Shown here piece after piece: positions 53,745-62,292 of a stretch of 64,000 bases of DNA. The position numbers were made by a program, and so were the translations under genes. The stretch is from Streptomyces sp. 2114.4 (lineage in GTDB: Bacteria; Actinomycetota; Actinomycetes; Streptomycetales; Streptomycetaceae). The stretch covers positions 6,696,001 through 6,760,000 of the forward strand of contig NZ_FYEY01000001.1 in the NCBI RefSeq assembly GCF_900187385.1, in the 5' to 3' direction. The notes beneath the pieces are model-generated. The model saw only the letters and a program-made list of their open reading frames with translations, had not been told where the DNA came from and ran no database searches. The stretch's first letter is position 1. Every line of letters begins with the position of its first letter.

Positions 53745-54902
53745 ATGCACCGAGCCGATCACCATCCGTCGCGGCGTGCGTTCCTCGATGTCACCGGAGC
53801 CATGGTGGCCGCCGGTCTGACCGCCGGGTGCACATCGGACTCCGCCCGGCCAGACCGGCCCGCCCCTACCACGGCGGCCACGCCGGCGCCGGTGGTGGCA
53901 ACGGGCCGGCATCAGGCAGGCATCACGCTCCCTCAGCCGGCCCAGCCCCACCTGCTGGCCGTGGTGGCCGACCTCGGCGCCACCGTGCACGCCGGCCCGT
54001 TACTGGCCGAACTCGGCCAGGCGATCGGCACACTCACCGCGGGGACCGACCCCCGGCTGCTGGGCCTGCCGCCGGGCGACCTCACCGTGACCGTCGGCGT
54101 GGGCCCCCGGCTGGTACGCACGGCCGGTGCCACGCTGCCCGGCGCGGCGGACCTCCCGCGGTTCTCCCGCGAGCGGATCGCCCCACGGGCACGCGGCGGA
54201 GACCTGCTGATCCAGATCTGCGCCGGCGACCCGCTGCTCCTGCCGGTCGTGGGCGCCGCGCTCCTGGACCAGGCCGGTGACCGCATCCACGAACGCTGGC
54301 GGCAGTCCGCACGCCGCGGTACGAACGTGCCCCTCGGCAACGGCCTCACCGCGCCACGAAATCCGCTCGGATTCATCGACGGCATCGTGGGCCCGCACAC
54401 GACCGCCGAACAACAACGCGACCTGTGGCTGGCCGGTCCCCCCGCGGTTGCCGGCGGCACCCTTGCCGTACTGCGGCGCATGGAACTCGACCTGCCGCGG
54501 TTCGCCGCCCTGTCCGTGGCCCAGCAGGAGGCGGTCTTCGGACGGCGCCGGGCCAGCGGCGTCCCCCTCTCCGGCGGCCCCGTCGCCTCAGGCCCGGATC
54601 TCGGCGCCAAGACACCGGACGGCCGCTACCTCGTCCCCGCGGATGCTCACGTGCGCAGGGCGAACCCCGCCGTCGTCGGCGCCGGCCTCATGCTCCGCCG
54701 CTCCTACGGCACCGACGAGCCCGCCCCCGGCCTGCTCTTCCTCAGCTTCCAGAACGACCTGCGGGCCTTCACGGCCACCCTCACTCACATGGAAACCTCC
54801 GACGCGCTGCTGTCCTTCACCACCACGACCGCCAGCGCGACCTTCCTGATCCTCCCCGGCTTCGACGGGCAACACCCCCTCGGCTCCCAGCTGTTCGGCT
54901 GA
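53745..54902 (+). CDS. Tat-exported DyP-type heme peroxidase
   Basis: This is a 385-aa dye-decolourising peroxidase. The N-terminus HPSRRAFLDVTGAMVAAGLT is a twin-arginine signal followed by AGC, so it may be both Tat-exported and lipidated. The heme-pocket Asp is in GFIDGIVGPH (GxxDG motif) and the proximal His is probably in ADAHVRRANP. SYGTDEPAPGLLFLSFQNDL and LTHMETSDALL complete the ferredoxin-like fold. DyPs oxidise dyes, lignin-like aromatics or iron porphyrins. Neighbouring surface and beta-helix genes suggest a cell-wall role. Confidence 0.9.
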   Translation: MHRADHHPSRRAFLDVTGAMVAAGLTAGCTSDSARPDRPAPTTAATPAPVVATGRHQAGITLPQPAQPHLLAVVADLGATVHAGPLLAELGQAIGTLTAGTDPRLLGLPPGDLTVTVGVGPRLVRTAGATLPGAADLPRFSRERIAPRARGGDLLIQICAGDPLLLPVVGAALLDQAGDRIHERWRQSARRGTNVPLGNGLTAPRNPLGFIDGIVGPHTTAEQQRDLWLAGPPAVAGGTLAVLRRMELDLPRFAALSVAQQEAVFGRRRASGVPLSGGPVASGPDLGAKTPDGRYLVPADAHVRRANPAVVGAGLMLRRSYGTDEPAPGLLFLSFQNDLRAFTATLTHMETSDALLSFTTTTASATFLILPGFDGQHPLGSQLFG

Positions 54903-55079
54903 TCGTGCGCGCTGCCGGAGCCGGTCCCACGACCGGCTGATCCCGAGGAAACCGCGCAGGGGTGAGGGAGTTGACGCGGTTCTGGTTGACGGCCTGGCTG
55001 CTGGGCCTTGACGGCGCCGGTCCGGGCGGTGCGCGGCACACGGATGACCTTGCGGGCTCCAATCCGTGAGCACCACCAG

Positions 55080-55113
55080 AATCGACGCGGTAACGATAAA
55101 AATCGACGCCGTG
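55080..55113 (+). promoter_or_regulatory. Direct-repeat operator candidate before SDR-TetR operon
   Basis: AATCGACGCGGTA at 55080 and AATCGACGCCGTG at 55101 recur with a 21-base period, two helix turns apart, in an AT-richer stretch about 60 bases before the SDR start. It suits a TetR-type self-regulated promoter. Confidence 0.5.
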
Positions 55114-55169
55114 TAGACTTTTGCTGAAGGGGGCGACCCGGCTCCTCGCGAGACCTCTCTGGAGGAACA

Positions 55170-56018
55170 ATGGAGAAGCGGAACTGGCTCATCACCGGCG
55201 TCAGCACGGGCCTGGGGCGCGCTTTCGCCCAAGCCGCCCTGGCCGCCGGGCACACCGTCATCGGCACCGTCCGCTCCGAGAAGGATCTGCGGGCCTTCGA
55301 AGAGCTCAGGCCCGGGCACGCTCACGGCCGCATCCTGGACGTGACGGACGGTGACGCCGTCTCCGGCGCGGTCGCGGAGGTCGAGCGGAGCGTCGGCCCT
55401 CTGGACGTCGTCGTCGCCAACGCCGGCTACGGCCTGGAGGGAACCTTCGAGGAAACCCCACTGGCCGAGGTGCGCCGGCAGTTCGAGGTGAACGTGTTCG
55501 GGGCGGTGGCCACCCTGCAGGCGGCGCTGCCTCACATGCGCCGGCGCCGCCGCGGACACCTGATGGCCGTCACCTCCATGGGCGGGCTCATGGCCGTGCC
55601 CGGCATGTCCGCCTACTGCGGCAGCAAGTTCGCCCTGGAGGGAATCCTGGAGGCGCTGGGCAAGGAAGTCGCGCAGTTCGGAATCCATGTGACGGCGATC
55701 GAGCCCGGCTCCTTCCGCACCGACTGGGCCGGACGGTCCATGACACGCGCCGCGCGGACCGTCGGCGACTACGACGAGCTGTTCACCCCCATCCGCGAAG
55801 CACGGCAAAAGGCCAGCGGCAACCAGCTGGGCAATCCCGCCAAGGCCGGGGAGGCCCTCGTGCACATCACCTCGGTCGAGCAGCCGCCGGCCCACCTCGT
55901 CCTGGGCTCGGACGCGCTACGGCTGGTCACCGCCGCCCGCACGGCCGTGGACGAGGACATCCACGCATGGGAAGCACTCTCCCGTACGACCGACTTCACC
56001 GAGGGCGCTCAGCTCTGA
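55170..56018 (+). CDS. Short-chain dehydrogenase/reductase
   Basis: This is a 282-aa SDR with cofactor motif WLITGVSTGLGRAFAQAALA (Gly-rich TGxxxGxG), VVANAGYGLEG, catalytic VTSMGG and SAYCGSKFALEG (Ser, Tyr, Lys). The longer C-terminal part (~60 residues after the core) is typical of retinol/oxidoreductase-like SDRs. GGAGGAACA precedes ATG 55170. It overlaps the TetR start by TGATG at 56016-56020, so both are one operon. Confidence 0.9.
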   Translation: MEKRNWLITGVSTGLGRAFAQAALAAGHTVIGTVRSEKDLRAFEELRPGHAHGRILDVTDGDAVSGAVAEVERSVGPLDVVVANAGYGLEGTFEETPLAEVRRQFEVNVFGAVATLQAALPHMRRRRRGHLMAVTSMGGLMAVPGMSAYCGSKFALEGILEALGKEVAQFGIHVTAIEPGSFRTDWAGRSMTRAARTVGDYDELFTPIREARQKASGNQLGNPAKAGEALVHITSVEQPPAHLVLGSDALRLVTAARTAVDEDIHAWEALSRTTDFTEGAQL

Positions 56019-56632
56019 TGCCCGGCCACCACCCCGCGCGCGGCCGTCGCACCACCGAGCGCAAAGGGGATATCCGGGAGCGGGCGATCCTCGACACCTG
56101 CGAGGCCCTGCTGGCGCACAAGGGCTACGACGCCATGACCGTCGGCGACGTAGCCCAGGGCGCCGGTATCACACGCGGCGCCCTGTACTTCTACTTCGGC
56201 TCCAAGCAAGAAGTGGTCACGGCACTCGTGGCCCGGACCGTCGCGCATCTGTGGGAACGGTCCCGGGTCACCGCGCAGACGGACGAGCCGCGTCAGGCCA
56301 TCGCGGCGGCCATGCAGCGCACGGTCGAGCTGTGGAATGAGCACGGCCTGGTCATGCGCACGGCGATCGACCTGTCGTTGACCGTGCCGGAGATCGGCGA
56401 GCTGTGGAACCACACGGCTGACCTGTTCATCGCGGCCATCACCGCCGTCCTTGAATGCGCCGGCATCCAGGCCGGCGCCGCACCGGACCAGGCCTCAGCG
56501 ATGGCCCGCGCCCTGTGCTGGATGATCGAGCGGACCTTCTACCACGCCTCACAGGAATCCCGTGAGGCGCTCCAAGAGGCGTCGGCGACATGCGAACACA
56601 TCTGGCTGACCTGCGCCGGCCTCAGCACCTGA
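56018..56632 (+). CDS. TetR-family regulator
   Basis: This is a 204-aa repressor. The N-terminal helix-turn-helix is ILDTCEALLAHKGYDAMTVG, then DVAQGAGITRGALYFYFGSK, at residues about 25-65. The C-terminal ligand domain is helix-rich and carries the two-helix dimer face near LCWMIERTFYHASQES. Translationally coupled to the SDR upstream (overlap TGATG), it probably represses that gene and itself, with the 55080-55113 repeat as a candidate operator. The effector is unknown. Confidence 0.9.
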   Translation: MPGHHPARGRRTTERKGDIRERAILDTCEALLAHKGYDAMTVGDVAQGAGITRGALYFYFGSKQEVVTALVARTVAHLWERSRVTAQTDEPRQAIAAAMQRTVELWNEHGLVMRTAIDLSLTVPEIGELWNHTADLFIAAITAVLECAGIQAGAAPDQASAMARALCWMIERTFYHASQESREALQEASATCEHIWLTCAGLST

Positions 56633-56828
56633 GGTATCTGCCATGGACGCGGTGAGGCGCGGAACCATGAAGTCCGGGTCGAGCCTTGCCCCCGTGAAGT
56701 CGTGTCCCGCGGCGTGGTGACGGCCGCCGGGGCCGTCGCCGTCGTGGGCGTGCCGCCCTGCCCGGAAGCGGAGGAGCCGTTCGTCCCGGCGTCCATCCCG
56801 GCGTCCATCCCGGCGTACCTCCCGGCCT

Positions 56829-57260
56829 TCATTCCGGCATCAGCCGCCGTATCAGCGCGGTCGCCGACTCCAGGGTCTGCTGCTCCTCCGGGGTCAGCCG
56901 GTCGGCGATGGCCTCGGCCAGCCAGTTGTGCTTGGCCTGCCGTACGACGGCGAGCATCCGGCGGCCCTCCTCGGTGAGCGAGAGGACCACCTGCCGGCCG
57001 TCCGTCGGATGCGGGCTGCGGGCGAGGGCGCCGCGCTCCTCTAGCGCCCCGACGGTCAGCCGCATCGACTGCGGGCGGACCGGCTCGGCGCGGGCCAGGG
57101 CGGCGATGGTGGCCTCGCCGTCGGTGTCGATCCGGCCGATCACCGCGCGCTGGGGCGGGGTGAGCTCCCCCTTCGGCGAGGCGGCGCGCAGCTGTCGCAT
57201 GAGCAGGGAGGCGGTGGCGCCCAGCTCCGTCGCCAGGCGTTCCTGGTCCTTTTCCGGCAT
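56829..57260 (-). CDS. MarR-family regulator
   Basis: This is a 143-aa MarR repressor. It has RLATELGATASLLMRQLRAA (dimer helix), a winged helix with ATIAALARAEPVRPQSMRLT and ALEERGALARSPHPTDGRQ, plus a C-terminal dimer helix (LTPEEQQTLESATALIRRL). Start ATG 57260 begins MPEKDQERL; the ribosome site GGAG is only two bases upstream. A 38-bp palindrome begins 12 bases 5' of the start, so it likely controls itself and the divergent catabolic operon at 57427. Confidence 0.9.
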   Translation of the reverse strand: MPEKDQERLATELGATASLLMRQLRAASPKGELTPPQRAVIGRIDTDGEATIAALARAEPVRPQSMRLTVGALEERGALARSPHPTDGRQVVLSLTEEGRRMLAVVRQAKHNWLAEAIADRLTPEEQQTLESATALIRRLMPE

Positions 57261-57271
57261 ATCTCCAGTAA

Positions 57272-57309
57272 ATATCGACAGGCAAACTTGCAAGTTTTCC
57301 TGTCGATAT
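57272..57309. promoter_or_regulatory. 38-bp nested palindrome, MarR operator candidate
   Basis: Outer arms ATATCGACAGG and CCTGTCGATAT enclose AAACTTGCAAGTTT, itself a perfect dyad. Only one base pair in 19 is mismatched (57283/57298). TTGCAA is a common MarR core. It lies between the divergent marR and nitrilase genes, where occupancy would block both. Confidence 0.8.
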
Positions 57310-57426
57310 CCCGGACGCGCCATGCGGAGATGGTCTTGCCACGGTGCGTGACGGGGCTTACGGTCACCTCCACACGCGTAGACCCCGCGCGGGCTGCAGG
57401 CTGACGCATCGACAAAGGAGCAGCTC

Positions 57427-58269
57427 ATGGCCGATGTTGTGCGTGCCGCACTGGTCCAGGCGACCTGGACCGGCGACACCGAATCGATGATCGCGAAGCA
57501 TGAGGAGTACGCCAGAGCGGCGGCCGCGCAGGGCGCGAAAGTGATCGGCTTCCAGGAAGTCTTCAACGCTCCGTACTTCTGCCAGGTCCAGGAGCCCGAG
57601 CACTACCGCTGGGCCGAGCCGGTGCCCGACGGGCCGACCGTACGCCGGATGCAGGACCTCGCCCGCGAGACCGGCATGGTCATCGTCGTCCCGGTCTTCG
57701 AGGTCGAACAGTCCGGCTTCTACTACAACACCGCGGCCGTCATCGACGCCGACGGCACGGTCCTGGGCACCTACCGCAAGCACCACATCCCGCAGGTCAA
57801 GGGCTTCTGGGAGAAGTACTACTTCAAGCCGGGGAACGCCGGCTGGCCGGTCTTCGACACCGCGGTCGGCAAGGTCGGCGTCTACATCTGCTACGACCGC
57901 CACTTCCCCGAGGGCTGGCGGCAGTTGGGCCTCAACGGCGCCCAGCTCGTCTACAACCCCTCCGCCACCTCCCGCGGACTGTCCGCCTACCTCTGGCAGC
58001 TGGAACAGCCCGCGGCGGCCGTCGCCAACGAGTACTTCATCGCGGCGATCAACCGGGTCGGCGTCGAGGAGTACGGCGACAACGACTTCTACGGCACCAG
58101 CTACTTCGTCGACCCACGCGGTCAGTTCGTCGGCGACGTGGCCAGCGACTCCAAGGAGGAACTGGTCATCCGCGACCTCGACTTCGCCCTGATCGACGAG
58201 GTCCGCCAGCAGTGGGCGTTCTACCGCGACCGCCGCCCCGACGCGTACGACGGGCTGGTGCAGCCATGA
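57427..58269 (+). CDS. Nitrilase-family beta-ureidopropionase-like hydrolase
   Basis: This is a 280-aa carbon-nitrogen hydrolase with the Glu-Lys-Cys triad: Glu44 in GFQEVFNAPYF, Lys118 in TYRKHHIPQ and Cys155 in YICYDRHFPEGW. The GFWEKYYFKPGN loop is typical of N-carbamyl-beta-alanine/N-carbamoyl amidohydrolases, which release CO2, ammonia and beta-alanine as the last reductive pyrimidine step. AAAGGAG lies before ATG 57427. The stop overlaps the aminotransferase start (ATGA), so it is translationally coupled. Exact substrate is inferred from neighbours. Confidence 0.85.
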   Translation: MADVVRAALVQATWTGDTESMIAKHEEYARAAAAQGAKVIGFQEVFNAPYFCQVQEPEHYRWAEPVPDGPTVRRMQDLARETGMVIVVPVFEVEQSGFYYNTAAVIDADGTVLGTYRKHHIPQVKGFWEKYYFKPGNAGWPVFDTAVGKVGVYICYDRHFPEGWRQLGLNGAQLVYNPSATSRGLSAYLWQLEQPAAAVANEYFIAAINRVGVEEYGDNDFYGTSYFVDPRGQFVGDVASDSKEELVIRDLDFALIDEVRQQWAFYRDRRPDAYDGLVQP

Positions 58270-59579
58270 GCCATGACCCCGCGGACCTGCACGCCCGCCA
58301 CCAGGCCGTCCTGCCCTCCTGGCTCAGCCTCTACTACGAGCGGCCCCTCGAACTCACCCACGGCGAGGGCCGCCACGTCTGGGACGCCGAGGGTAACCGC
58401 TACCTCGACTTCTTCGGCGGCATCCTCACCACCATGACGGCCCATGCGCTGCCCGAGGTGACCAAGGCCGTCAGCGAGCAGGCCGGCCGCATCCTCCACA
58501 CCTCCACGCTCTACCTCTCCCGCCCCATGGTCGAGCTGGCGGAGCGGATCGTGGCGCTCTCCGGCATCCCCGATGCCCGGGTCTTCTTCACCACCTCCGG
58601 TACGGAGGCCAATGACGCGGCCCTGCTGCTGGCCACCACGCACCGCCGCTCCAACCAGGTCCTGGCGATGCGCAACAGCTACCACGGCCGCTCCTTCTCC
58701 ACCGTCGGCATCACCGGCAACCAGAGCTGGTCCCCGACCAGCCTCTCGCCGCTGCAGACGCTCTATGTGCACGGCGGGGTACGCAGCCGCGGCCCGTACG
58801 CCGGGCTGAGCGACGCCGCGTACATCGCCGCCTGCGTCGCCGACCTGGAGGACATGCTCCAGCAGACCGCGGGCGGCGTCGCCGCGCTGATCGCCGAACC
58901 GGTCCAGGGCGTCGGCGGGTTCACCATGCCGCCGGACGGCCTCTACGCCGCGTTCCGCGAGGTGCTGGCCCGGCACGGCATCCTCTGGATCAGCGACGAG
59001 GTGCAGACCGGCTGGGGCCGCACCGGAGACCACTTCTGGGGCTGGCAGGCGCACGACGGCAACGGCCCGCCCGACCTGCTCACCTTCGCCAAGGGCATCG
59101 GCAACGGCATGTCCGTCGGCGGGGTGGTGGCCCGGGCCCAGGTGATGAACTCGCTCTCCGCGAACTCCATCTCCACCTTCGGCGGCAGCCCCGTCACCAT
59201 GGCCGCGGGCCTCGCCAACCTCAACTACCTCCTCGAACACGACCTCCAGGGCAACGCCCGGCGGGTCGGCGGCCTGCTCATCGAGCGGCTGCGGGCGGTC
59301 TCGGCCGGCATCGATCTCGTACGGGAGGTGCGCGGCCGCGGCCTGATGATCGGCATCGAACTGGTCCGGCCCGGCACCGACGAGCGCTCACCCGAGGCCG
59401 CCACACTGGTCGTGGAGGCCGCCAGGGAACGCGGTCTGCTGGTCGGCAAGGGCGGCCAGGGCGGTGCCTCGCTGCGGATCGCACCCCCGATGACGCTGAC
59501 GGTCGCCGAGGCGGAAGAGGGCGCGGAACTGCTCGCGGACGCACTGCGGTCGGTGCAGGGGATGACGGCCGCCTCGTAG
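58266..59579 (+). CDS. Class III aminotransferase, beta-alanine-type
   Basis: This is a 437-aa PLP enzyme. It has FFTTSGTEANDAALLLATTH (cofactor phosphate turn), RNSYHGRSFSTVGITGN, ISDEVQTGWGRTG (Asp for pyridine N) and the PLP Lys276 in LLTFAKGIGNGMSVGGVV. It belongs to the AGXT2/omega-amino acid group that moves the amino group of beta-alanine or 3-aminoisobutyrate to pyruvate or 2-oxoglutarate. This fits a product of the upstream ureidopropionase. Length is normal. It is coupled to that gene by a four-base overlap. Confidence 0.88.
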   Translation: MSHDPADLHARHQAVLPSWLSLYYERPLELTHGEGRHVWDAEGNRYLDFFGGILTTMTAHALPEVTKAVSEQAGRILHTSTLYLSRPMVELAERIVALSGIPDARVFFTTSGTEANDAALLLATTHRRSNQVLAMRNSYHGRSFSTVGITGNQSWSPTSLSPLQTLYVHGGVRSRGPYAGLSDAAYIAACVADLEDMLQQTAGGVAALIAEPVQGVGGFTMPPDGLYAAFREVLARHGILWISDEVQTGWGRTGDHFWGWQAHDGNGPPDLLTFAKGIGNGMSVGGVVARAQVMNSLSANSISTFGGSPVTMAAGLANLNYLLEHDLQGNARRVGGLLIERLRAVSAGIDLVREVRGRGLMIGIELVRPGTDERSPEAATLVVEAARERGLLVGKGGQGGASLRIAPPMTLTVAEAEEGAELLADALRSVQGMTAAS

Positions 59580-59611
59580 CGGGCGCCGCGGTGGCCCGGG
59601 CGGGGGCAGCC

Positions 59612-60496
59612 TCACGCCGTCCCGGCGAACGCGCGCACCGTGTCGGCCAGCAGGGTGAAGAACCGGGTGTGCGCGCGCCGGCTGCACGGGGCCTCCGGGT
59701 TCCACGGCAGCAGCCGCGCCCGGGCCTCGATCGCGCGCCAGTGCTCGTCGGCCCGGAGCTCCTGCGGCCGGGCGGCATTGGCCCGTACGTCCCCGAGCAC
59801 GATGTCCGGGTCCATCGCCGCGGCCTCCGCCCAGCCGACGGTGGACCAGTTCACCCCGGCGCCCGCGGCCGGCGCCAGCAGTCCGACGCCGTGTTCGGCC
59901 AGCGCCCGCAGATCCGGCCAGGAACCGGGCCGGGCCAGGTGCACCCGCTCCGGCCCCGCGGGCGACAGCGCCAGCACCCGCGGCCGCACCGCGCCGCCGG
60001 TCGCCTGCCGCAGGGCGTCCTCCGCGGCGTCCAACTCGCGGGCGGCGCCGAGGGGTTCGCCCCGCCCCAGCGAACCGGCGAGCGCCGCGAACCGTTCGCG
60101 CACCCCGGCCAGGCTCCGCCCCGGGCCCACCGCGACCGTGGCCACCGGGACATGCGCCTCCAGCTCCAGCGCGGTCTTCCGCTCCAGGCCGTAGACCTGC
60201 TCACCGTCGTACGTCACGGCCACGACGAGGTCCGGCTCCGCCTCCAGCAGGGTGTCCGGGTGCAGCGCGCCGCCCGAACCCAGGTAGGGGATCTCCGCGA
60301 GCGGCAGCTCACCGCCCTTCGCCGGGTCGGGGGCGGCGCCGTCGTGCTGGGACCCGAAGAGCCCCACGGGACGTATGCCGTGGTCCCACAGCGTCGCCCC
60401 CGCCTGTATGTACGCCACGATCCGCAACGGCCGGTCCCCGGCCACCGCAAGGCGCCCCCGGTCGTCGGAGAACTCCCACGGTGTGCTGTGCTCCAT
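59612..60496 (-). CDS. TroA-like (FecB/BtuF-type) binding protein without signal
   Basis: This is a 294-aa protein with the two-lobe TroA/FecB helical-backbone fold. LRIVAYIQAGATLWDHGIRP opens lobe 1 with GLFGSQ, LEAEPDLVVAVTYDGEQVYG ends it and a long linking helix precedes lobe 2 (GVNWSTVGWAEAAAMDPDIV). Relatives bind siderophores, cobalamin or metals and are lipoproteins. Here ATG 60496 gives MEHSTPWEFSDDRGRLA with no signal or lipobox, and the upstream codons are low-quality. Either it acts in the cytosol or the true start is missed. It is on the opposite strand to the catabolic genes around it. Confidence 0.75.
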   Translation of the reverse strand: MEHSTPWEFSDDRGRLAVAGDRPLRIVAYIQAGATLWDHGIRPVGLFGSQHDGAAPDPAKGGELPLAEIPYLGSGGALHPDTLLEAEPDLVVAVTYDGEQVYGLERKTALELEAHVPVATVAVGPGRSLAGVRERFAALAGSLGRGEPLGAARELDAAEDALRQATGGAVRPRVLALSPAGPERVHLARPGSWPDLRALAEHGVGLLAPAAGAGVNWSTVGWAEAAAMDPDIVLGDVRANAARPQELRADEHWRAIEARARLLPWNPEAPCSRRAHTRFFTLLADTVRAFAGTA

Positions 60497-60689
60497 GCCC
60501 TCTCGCCTCTCTGCATCGTCCGCCAGGATGCTGTGGCGCTCGCGAGGAATGCCCGCCGGCGTCGGCGCATACCTGCCCAACGGGCCGCCCCCGCACCCCT
60601 CCCGCGGCCGCCGCGGCCGCCGCGGCAGGCCCCGCGTTGAACCGTCCAGATGATCGTCGGTGCAACACGAACGTCTCCGCTGATTAACG

Positions 60690-60715
60690 GTCACGGTATT
60701 GCCACCGTGGGTGAC
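60690..60715 (+). promoter_or_regulatory. Inverted repeat before hydantoinase gene
   Basis: GTCACGGT, six bases, ACCGTG, two bases, then GTGAC form an imperfect dyad about 145 bases upstream of the hydantoinase start. It differs from the MarR palindrome, so a second regulator or a looped operator may act here. The rest of 60497-60861 holds no gene. Confidence 0.4.
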
Positions 60716-60861
60716 ATGCTTCTACGGTCTCCTTCTCGACCGCGATCTACGGGTGTAGACCGGTTGTGGCGTGGCGTCAGCGGAGCGGACCTGCCGAGGG
60801 GATGGTGCGCGTCGGCTCCGCCTTCCCGTGCCGCCGATGTCGCTGGTGTGGAAGGAGCAGG

Positions 60862-62271
60862 ATGGTGAGCCGTACGGTCGTCCGGGGCGGACTGGTGATC
60901 ACAGCCGCCGATGAGATCCACGCCGATGTCCTGGTGGAGGACGGGCGGATCGCCGCCCTCGCCGCACACGGCAACCCCACCGCCGAACGCTGGGCAGAGG
61001 CGGCGGACCGCATCCTCGACGCCACCGGCAGATACGTCATCCCGGGTGGCGTCGACGCCCACACCCACCTGGACTTCCCCTTCGGCGGGACCTTCTCCTC
61101 CGACACCTTCGAGACCGGGACCCGCGCCGCGGCCTGGGGCGGCACCACCACCCTCATCGACTTCGCGGTCCAGTCCCGCGGCAAGTCCCTCCGGGCCGGC
61201 CTGGACACCTGGCACGCCAAGTCCGACGCCCAGTGCGCCATCGACTACGCGTTCCACATGATCCTCTCGGACGTCAACGAGCACACCCTCAAGGAGATGG
61301 ACCTCCTGGTGTCGGAGGGCGTCACCTCCTTCAAGCTGTTCACCGCCTACCCCGGCGTCTTCTACAGCGACGACGGACAGATCCTGCGCGCGATGCAGCG
61401 CTCCGCCGACAACGGCGGCCTGGTGATGATGCACGCCGAGAACGGCATCGCCATCGACGTCCTGGTCGAACAGGCGCTGGCCGAGGGGAAGACCGATCCC
61501 CGCTACCACGGCGAGGTCCGCAAGGTCCTCCTGGAGGCCGAGGCCACCCACCGCACCATCCAGCTGGCGCGGGTGGCCGGCGCACCGCTCTACGTCGTCC
61601 ATGTCTCCGCCGAGGAGGCCCTGGCCGAGATCGCCCAGGCCCGCGACAAGGGGCTGAACGTCTTCGGCGAGACCTGTCCGCAGTATCTGTTCCTGTCCAC
61701 GGACAACCTCGCCGAGCCGGACTTCGGGGGAGCCAAGTACGTCTGCTCCACGCCGCTGCGGCCGCGGGAGCATCAGGAGGCGTTGTGGCGCGGGCTGCGC
61801 ACCAACGACCTCCAGGTGGTCTCCACCGACCACTGCCCCTTCTGCTTCCAGGGGCAGAAGGAGCTCGGGCGCGGCGACTTCTCCAAGATCCCCAACGGGA
61901 TGCCCGGCGTGGAGAACCGGATGGACCTCCTCCACCAGGCCGTCGTGGAGGGCCGGATCAGCCGCCGCCGCTGGATCGAGATCGCCTGCGCCACCCCGGC
62001 CCGGATGTTCGGCCTCTACCCGAAGAAGGGCACCATCGCCCCCGGCGCCGACGCCGACCTCGTCATCTACGACCCCACCGTCCGGCAGACCCTCTCGGCC
62101 GAGACCCACCACATGAACGTCGACTATTCGGCGTACGAGGGCAAACAGCTCACCGGCCAGGTCGAAACGGTCCTCTCACGGGGCGAACTCGTCATCGACG
62201 GGAGGAAGTTCACCGGCCACGCGGGGCACGGCCAGTACATCCCGCGTGGCACCTGCCAGTACCTGAACTGA
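60862..62271 (+). CDS. Dihydropyrimidinase / D-hydantoinase
   Basis: This is a 469-aa cyclic amidohydrolase. It opens dihydrouracil or hydantoin rings to N-carbamoyl amino acids. The metal motif is GVDAHTHLDFP (His67, His69), the carboxylated Lys158 lies in VTSFKLFTAYPG, later ligands in HAENGIA, VVHVSAEEAL and VSTDHCPFCF. GAAGGAG precedes ATG 60862. Its product is the substrate of the nitrilase gene at 57427. GC-rich composition and length match actinobacterial members. Whether the main substrate is dihydropyrimidine or hydantoin is unresolved. Confidence 0.93.
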   Translation: MVSRTVVRGGLVITAADEIHADVLVEDGRIAALAAHGNPTAERWAEAADRILDATGRYVIPGGVDAHTHLDFPFGGTFSSDTFETGTRAAAWGGTTTLIDFAVQSRGKSLRAGLDTWHAKSDAQCAIDYAFHMILSDVNEHTLKEMDLLVSEGVTSFKLFTAYPGVFYSDDGQILRAMQRSADNGGLVMMHAENGIAIDVLVEQALAEGKTDPRYHGEVRKVLLEAEATHRTIQLARVAGAPLYVVHVSAEEALAEIAQARDKGLNVFGETCPQYLFLSTDNLAEPDFGGAKYVCSTPLRPREHQEALWRGLRTNDLQVVSTDHCPFCFQGQKELGRGDFSKIPNGMPGVENRMDLLHQAVVEGRISRRRWIEIACATPARMFGLYPKKGTIAPGADADLVIYDPTVRQTLSAETHHMNVDYSAYEGKQLTGQVETVLSRGELVIDGRKFTGHAGHGQYIPRGTCQYLN

Positions 62272-62292
62272 GGAACCAAGGAGGGGAACACC

